Source of the DNA: Mesaphorura yosii
Lineage: Eukaryota > Arthropoda > Collembola > Poduromorpha > Tullbergiidae
DNA: 21,777 nt
Direction: 5' to 3'
NCBI GenBank assembly: GCA_009869945.1
Contig: WIXG01000787.1
Coordinates: 1-21,777, forward strand
Below, piece by piece: positions 17,886 through 21,777 of this stretch (the stretch's first letter is position 1; every line of letters starts with the position of its first letter). A program made the translations under genes and the position numbers. Below the pieces are notes generated by a model. It saw nothing but the letters and a program-made list of their open reading frames with translations. It was not told the origin of the DNA and made no database searches.

Positions 17886-19136
17886 TTATAAAAGTAGGAC
17901 AGCCACAGAGTACTCCACCACCACTCTCGCGATGAGGAGGTACAAACCCTTATCAAAATGCCCAATTGGGCCCACTGTAAACTTCAAGGGCTGACAACCT
18001 TTTACTAACCTTACTTGACATTTTGAGCCACCAACTCGGGCCTCCGCTTCCATCTGGCGTAGAATAGCATTTGAACTGTCCGTAATTCGCCAAAATAGTG
18101 CAAAACCGGTGATGTAGTAGAACATTGAGGTCCCACCAATCTCAATGATAATGATGCGGAGGGGAAGCGGTGCCGCGCGCTTGACTAGTTCACGGAGTGA
18201 GAGGACGGTCGCCATTGAGAAGATGGAGACAACGCCTGGGAACACAAACCTTGAGAGACAGGTCACGTTCAGCATCGACTGGACGGTCTGCACATGGCGG
18301 TAGCTGCAGATAAGGCTGAGCATTGTCTCTTCGGTCTCAACACGATTGCATGAACGATTACTGAGATTCCGTAGTACGTGGCGAAGAGACACGAACACGA
18401 TGACCGTGAGAATGTTGACCAACACAGCCCCGCCAATCAGGTTCAATCCAATGATGACATGCATGAGGATAAGACCGATGTACTGCGTAATAATATACAG
18501 GGCGTTGGGAAATGAGTGGCTCTTTCCAAGGGTCCGGATTGTACAAATCTGGTCAGGGAGCAAGCAGGCCAGAATATGGAACTGACAATTACTCAGGTAG
18601 CTGCCAATTAGAAGGAAGCAGCTGGAGACCATCGCGTGATAGGCGAGAGGGCCAAGAATCCGATCAAATGGGATGAGATATCCAAAGAATTTGAGCTTAA
18701 CTCCACTGCCTACACGGCTACGAAGAGGTGAAGACGAGGGCGGAGTCCTTCTTGCTTCAGATTCAATGAGTTCAATCAGACCGTTCAAGAAGCTACAGAG
18801 CTCCTCCGTGCCAAAGTGAAAGCAGGGCACGGTCATGCTGGAAATGAGCACTCCAATGGCGGTCACCAGCTTCCAAATGCAGTGCGTGTCGCTCAAGTCT
18901 AAACCGTTCACTCTCACTTCGATGAAGAATTGCACGAGGACGAGAGAATACAGAAAATTCAGAGATAGGGACAGGTATTTGTCTACGATGGCTCCAGACC
19001 CGGAGTGGCAACAGATTTTACGTGTATTGCGATCCAGGTAGAAGGAAGTCCCTGTCGTGTAGTACGCAAATCGGAACACGTCTTTGAGAATCTTGAATGA
19101 GGCCTCCGTCAACATAGTTAAGAGACACTTTGACAT
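17886..19136 (-). CDS. Gustatory-receptor-like 7TM protein, copy 2
   Basis: The protein is 416 aa in one exon. Met8 (MLTEASFKIL) lines up with Met1 of copy 1 (MFTERTYEIL), so the first seven residues may be untranslated. The same set of hydrophobic segments and motifs is present: FRFAYYTTG, DKYLSLSLNFLYSLV, LIPFDR, CSYRHVQTVQSMLN, ATVLSLRELVKR, YYITGFALFWRIT, and the end VVEYSVAVLLL. The copies look about half identical overall, highest in the C-terminal half. The middle loop (residues ~120-140) and the segment around 190-200 differ most. Same strand and a 1.6-kb gap indicate an old tandem duplication. There are no stops or shifts, so the gene is likely intact. Ligand unknown. Confidence 0.75.
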   Translation of the reverse strand: MSKCLLTMLTEASFKILKDVFRFAYYTTGTSFYLDRNTRKICCHSGSGAIVDKYLSLSLNFLYSLVLVQFFIEVRVNGLDLSDTHCIWKLVTAIGVLISSMTVPCFHFGTEELCSFLNGLIELIESEARRTPPSSSPLRSRVGSGVKLKFFGYLIPFDRILGPLAYHAMVSSCFLLIGSYLSNCQFHILACLLPDQICTIRTLGKSHSFPNALYIITQYIGLILMHVIIGLNLIGGAVLVNILTVIVFVSLRHVLRNLSNRSCNRVETEETMLSLICSYRHVQTVQSMLNVTCLSRFVFPGVVSIFSMATVLSLRELVKRAAPLPLRIIIIEIGGTSMFYYITGFALFWRITDSSNAILRQMEAEARVGGSKCQVRLVKGCQPLKFTVGPIGHFDKGLYLLIARVVVEYSVAVLLL

Positions 19137-19241
19137 GAAGGGTAGCCCAACAGAAGTGACTTCGGGTCGTAACCGACATCCACTGCCTTATTTTCGTGAT
19201 AGATGTGCGTCAGCGTCTGTCAAGGCCATGTATGACAAATG

Positions 19242-19429
19242 CAGGGTCAGACAACTAAGAATACCCGCTAGCAACTGAAAAAAATCGCCAAATTGAAAAA
19301 TACAATTGAACAGTTTACAGTGGATGTGTTTGTTAGAAACTGACAAGCGGGTAAATTTCTCACCTACTATTTTTCAGTTTGGTAATTTTGTTTCAGTGGT
19401 TAACAGGCACACTTAGATGCCCAACCCCG
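19242..19429 (+). mobile_element. hAT-like foldback MITE, copy A
   Basis: An ~188-bp element with long imperfect inverted ends. The left end reads CAGGGTCAGACAACTAAGAA; the complement of the right end reads CGGGGTTGGGCATCTAAGTG. The pairing continues inward for about 60 bp (CAACTGAAAAAAATCGCC against CCACTGAAACAAAATTACC, then TTGAAAAATA against CTGAAAAATA). CAGGGTTGGGCA is typical of hAT-superfamily ends. The possible 8-bp target duplication (GACAAATG / TATGTATG) matches at only 4 positions, so the copy is old. No coding capacity. Confidence 0.65.
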
Positions 19430-19601
19430 TATGTATGCTGTGTTCTGGTGGGTGTTGAGCCTACCACAGTCGACAAGGTTTGTCAAGTTATTAGAGTAGT
19501 TCCGAGAAATTAAAACGAAGTAAATAAGCATGAAATCAATTTTGTTTGAGAATTTTAACAAAGTTGACCACTCTCAAGGAGAGAAGTCTAATGGAGTGGT
19601 G

Positions 19602-19609
19602 TATAAATA
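19602..19609 (+). promoter_or_regulatory. Isolated TATA-like box
   Basis: TATAAATA is followed by an A/C-rich stretch like a 5' UTR (CACTCAACTCAACAC). No open frame follows before the next element, so this may be a promoter remnant or chance. Confidence 0.25.
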
Positions 19610-19762
19610 TAAATAGAAACAGTTCAAAGACCGGGCAAAATTCTGAGAATCACTCAACTCAACACTAAAAGCTAAAATCGCAGAACACAGCTCTAAACTC
19701 AACACTCCCAACAATTTTCATTTAAGACTAGTCAAGTGCCACATTGTGGTGGGGCCCATTTA

Positions 19763-19947
19763 TAGGGTTGGGCAGCTAAGAATGTTAGCAACTGCCCAAA
19801 CTCACCACATAACTGAAAAATACCGGTGGAAAATTTACAGTGGATGTGTTAGAAACTGCCTAGCGGTAATTTGGTCACCCGGTATATTTCTGTTCTTTGA
19901 TGATTTTTTTTTAGTAACTAACAGTCACTCTTAGATTTTTAACCCTG
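19763..19947 (+). mobile_element. hAT-like foldback MITE, copy B
   Basis: An ~185-bp relative of copy A in the same orientation, 333 bp away. The left end is TAGGGTTGGGCAGCTAAGAA; the complement of the right end is CAGGGTTAAAAATCTAAGAG, a good hAT terminus. It shares the core TTTACAGTGGATGTGTTAGA with copy A. No clear target duplication and no coding capacity. Confidence 0.65.
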
Positions 19948-20092
19948 TGTTTTCGCGGTTTGAGGTTGAAAAGTGATCGCCATTGATTGCCACGCATGAA
20001 TTGATGAATTTATAAGAGTTGACTCACCCATTGATGAATTGAATTGAATTGAGAAAACATTTTGTCAAAATCCATATTTGGATTCCATGTCA

Positions 20093-20335
20093 TTGGAGCC
20101 CTTGTAAAAGGAGCCATTCCAATAGGAGCCACTCGAAAGGGGCCACTGAAAAGGAGCCATTGTAAAAGGAGCCATTCCAATAGGAGCCACTCGAAAGGGG
20201 CCACTGAAAAGGAGCCATTGTAAAAGGAGCCATTCCAATAGGAGCCACTCGAAAGGGGCCACTGAAAAGGAGCCACAGAAAGGCGCCAATCAATTGGAGC
20301 CATTCAAAAGGGGCCACAAGCAATACAAGCCACAT
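20093..20335 (+). repeat. Nested minisatellite: 58-bp unit of four ~14.5-bp subunits
   Basis: Three 58-bp units begin at 20110, 20168 and 20226, nearly identical until about 20270. Each is made of four subunits starting GGAGCCA or GGGGCCA (for example GGAGCCATTCCAATA, GGAGCCACTCGAAAG). Looser subunits continue to about 20335. Because 58 is not a multiple of 3, all three minus-strand frames stay open and code rotated versions of the same Trp/Leu/Ser-rich peptide. These frames are a by-product of the repeat and I do not call a gene. Short GAATT repeats precede it at about 20000-20055. Confidence 0.85.
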
Positions 20336-21096
20336 CGTACAAAGAATTATTTTGTGTTGCCACAACGGGCTGTGCCAAACGCCACCCATTCGTGATGACT
20401 TTTACTCTGCATCAATAAGAAGTAGTGCTTAGTAGTAGTAAGATTGTGCTTGTGCTAATTTGCTTATCATAGTTGAATATCGCAAGAAATCGAGATTTCT
20501 TTATGAGGAATAAAATCTTATCTCTGCATATGAAATCTTGAGTCAGGAGAACCGCTTCGAACAGTATCAACTCCGAATAGGTTCGCGTGATTCTCGAAAT
20601 TTGTTTCCAGCATAGCTTGGAAACGGCTGGAAATTTCTGAAAATGACAAGAAGTAAAACTGTCTTAGAATTCCATGACCTTTTGATTTGCGAATGTCTGT
20701 ATACAAAAAAGCATGCAAAAAATTTCCCAAACGGTGGATTTGATACCACAACTGCAGTGTGATAATTAAGGCCACCTTCGAACAAAGCGAAGCAACTTCA
20801 TGTGCCAAGTTAGCGTCAAGCACGAATTTTAAATACTTCATTTTATTTTTTGAGCCAATATTTTACCATTTAATTGATTTTATTTTGTTGCGATTGTGCT
20901 ATCTCGAACTGTTGCGTCGTTTGCATCATCAGCATCAAATCATACCATCTTCACATCACAACTTCTGTTCGTACGACGATCGTGTTCCCCTTCGGAGTCC
21001 GGCGATTCGCAACTCATCGGAAATGTATGTAATATTCTGTCAAAAATTAAGCAGCATGGTGTATCCGCATTCAGATGCTATGTCTCTAATTATAGA
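20336..21096. other. AT-rich upstream region of the FLYWCH gene
   Basis: A 107-codon minus-strand frame with an ATG (20518-20841) has no family features, and I treat it as chance. The frame of the FLYWCH gene stays open for some distance above its ATG, so an upstream exon is possible. Confidence 0.35.
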
Positions 21097-21777
21097 ATGG
21101 AATTTGTGAAGAGTCAGATGGGCGCTGACATACTAATCCATGAAGGCTACACTTACCGCAAAAAATCGTCGAACGAGACTGCATCATTTTGGGTCTGCAC
21201 AAAGTCGAAGAGTGGTCATTGTCCTGGTCGTTGCAAATTATCCAACGATGTTGTGGAAGTGATGAATGCCGAGCATAATCACACCGTGAATGCAGCCGAA
21301 CCTGAAGTGCGTCGCAGACTTAATTCGTTGAGACAGCAAGCCGTTGCCAGCCAAGACTCTCCGTGCCAAATTATTGCTTCTACTGTCAGCAACGCTTCTG
21401 TTGCTGTCGCTTCTGCTTTGCCGTCCATCGCGTTAATGACCCGGTCAATTAATAAGGCGAGAAATAAGAAGTCCATGGCTCCACCGAATCCGCTGACACT
21501 AGAAGAGATCGAGCTGCTAGCGCCGTATACCTTGACCAGCTCAAAAGAGCAGTTTCTGTTGTCCAACTTGGGCGGAGCAGACCGCATTCCGATCTTCTCC
21601 ACGACCGCCAACTTGAGAGTTTTGAGTGAATCGCCATCTTGGCACGCCGACGGCACCTTCAAATGCGCTCCGGGCCTTTTCACTCAGCTGTACACCATTC
21701 AAGCAGTGATTGACAATGTCACCTTTCCTCTTGTGTATGCTCTTCTTCCAAATAAGCGGGAATCTACTTACCAGCGC
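21097..21777 (+). CDS. FLYWCH zinc-finger / MULE transposase-domain protein, 5' part
   Basis: The gene is cut by the right edge after 227 codons. Residues ~3-58 form a FLYWCH zinc finger: FVKSQMGADILIHEGYTYRK, then FWVCTKSKSGHCPGRC and AEHNH, giving the Cys, Cys, His, His set. A linker of about 70 residues follows. Then comes the start of a MULE-type DDE domain: LSNLGGADRIPIFSTTANL, WHADGTFKCAPGLFTQLYTI and PLVYALLPNKRESTYQR. The Asp of WHADGTF is the expected first catalytic acid. This architecture is common in arthropod and nematode genomes as Mutator-like transposase-derived genes, many of them domesticated. The ATG at 21097 is chosen because it begins exactly at the finger; the second Met at 21118 would cut into it. 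Whether it is an active element or a host gene needs the 3' part. Confidence 0.85.
   Translation, partial: MEFVKSQMGADILIHEGYTYRKKSSNETASFWVCTKSKSGHCPGRCKLSNDVVEVMNAEHNHTVNAAEPEVRRRLNSLRQQAVASQDSPCQIIASTVSNASVAVASALPSIALMTRSINKARNKKSMAPPNPLTLEEIELLAPYTLTSSKEQFLLSNLGGADRIPIFSTTANLRVLSESPSWHADGTFKCAPGLFTQLYTIQAVIDNVTFPLVYALLPNKRESTYQR

Noticed and set aside
20010..20389. Three overlapping minus-strand frames coding Trp/Leu/Ser-rich repeats
   Set aside because: All three are explained by a 58-bp tandem repeat that has no stop in any frame. There is no family match or independent start.
20518..20841. 107-codon minus-strand frame with an ATG
   Set aside because: It lies in AT-rich DNA, has no recognisable segment and no clear promoter. 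It is most likely chance.

Overview
The window looks like nuclear DNA of an arthropod. A springtail (Collembola) or a close relative is my best guess, from memory of these families rather than from a search. The main evidence is: short introns of about 60-110 bp with GT..AG borders; TATA boxes and one TCAGT-type initiator; ionotropic-receptor and gustatory-receptor-like chemoreceptors; a CYP2-clan cytochrome P450; a GH30 glucocerebrosidase; and a FLYWCH/MULE gene. Nothing points to a prokaryote.

Layout. 1-1128: no gene recognised. 1129-2461 (+): a GT8 glucoside-xylosyltransferase-like gene with one intron and a reading-frame break in exon 1. 2569-2584: a short TTAGG array beside a possible EF-hand exon relic on the minus strand. 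3240-5427 (-): a spliced death-domain-like protein, then after only 8 bp a spliced single-pass membrane protein; one missing base in an A7 run would make them one receptor-like gene. 5737-6582 (-): a second single-pass membrane protein of the same general design. 6889-7242 (-): an orphan exon-like stretch. 7263-9101 (-): an intronless ionotropic-receptor-like gene. 9543-9692 (-): a possible 49-aa secreted peptide. 10175-11747 (+): a two-exon P450. 12296-14085 (+): a four-exon GH30 glucosylceramidase. 14543-15020 (-): a broken C-terminal piece of an ionotropic receptor. 15041-16261 and 17886-19136 (-): two intronless paralogous 7TM gustatory-receptor-like genes. 17076-17513 (+): a possible ionotropic-receptor N-terminal relic between them. 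19242-19947: two related hAT-like foldback elements, with a third half copy at about 17700. 20093-20335: a nested 58-bp minisatellite. 21097-end (+): the N-terminal part of a FLYWCH/MULE gene.

Functional themes. The right half is rich in chemoreceptors: three intact genes and two relics in both orientations, with mobile-element debris between them, which is typical birth-and-death evolution. The P450 and the glucosylceramidase are independent enzyme genes, each with its own promoter. The most unusual locus is the death-domain/membrane-protein pair at 3240-5427. Several ORFs here begin at GTG; I moved those starts to an ATG, and for one gene to an ATG in an upstream mini-exon that fits in phase.
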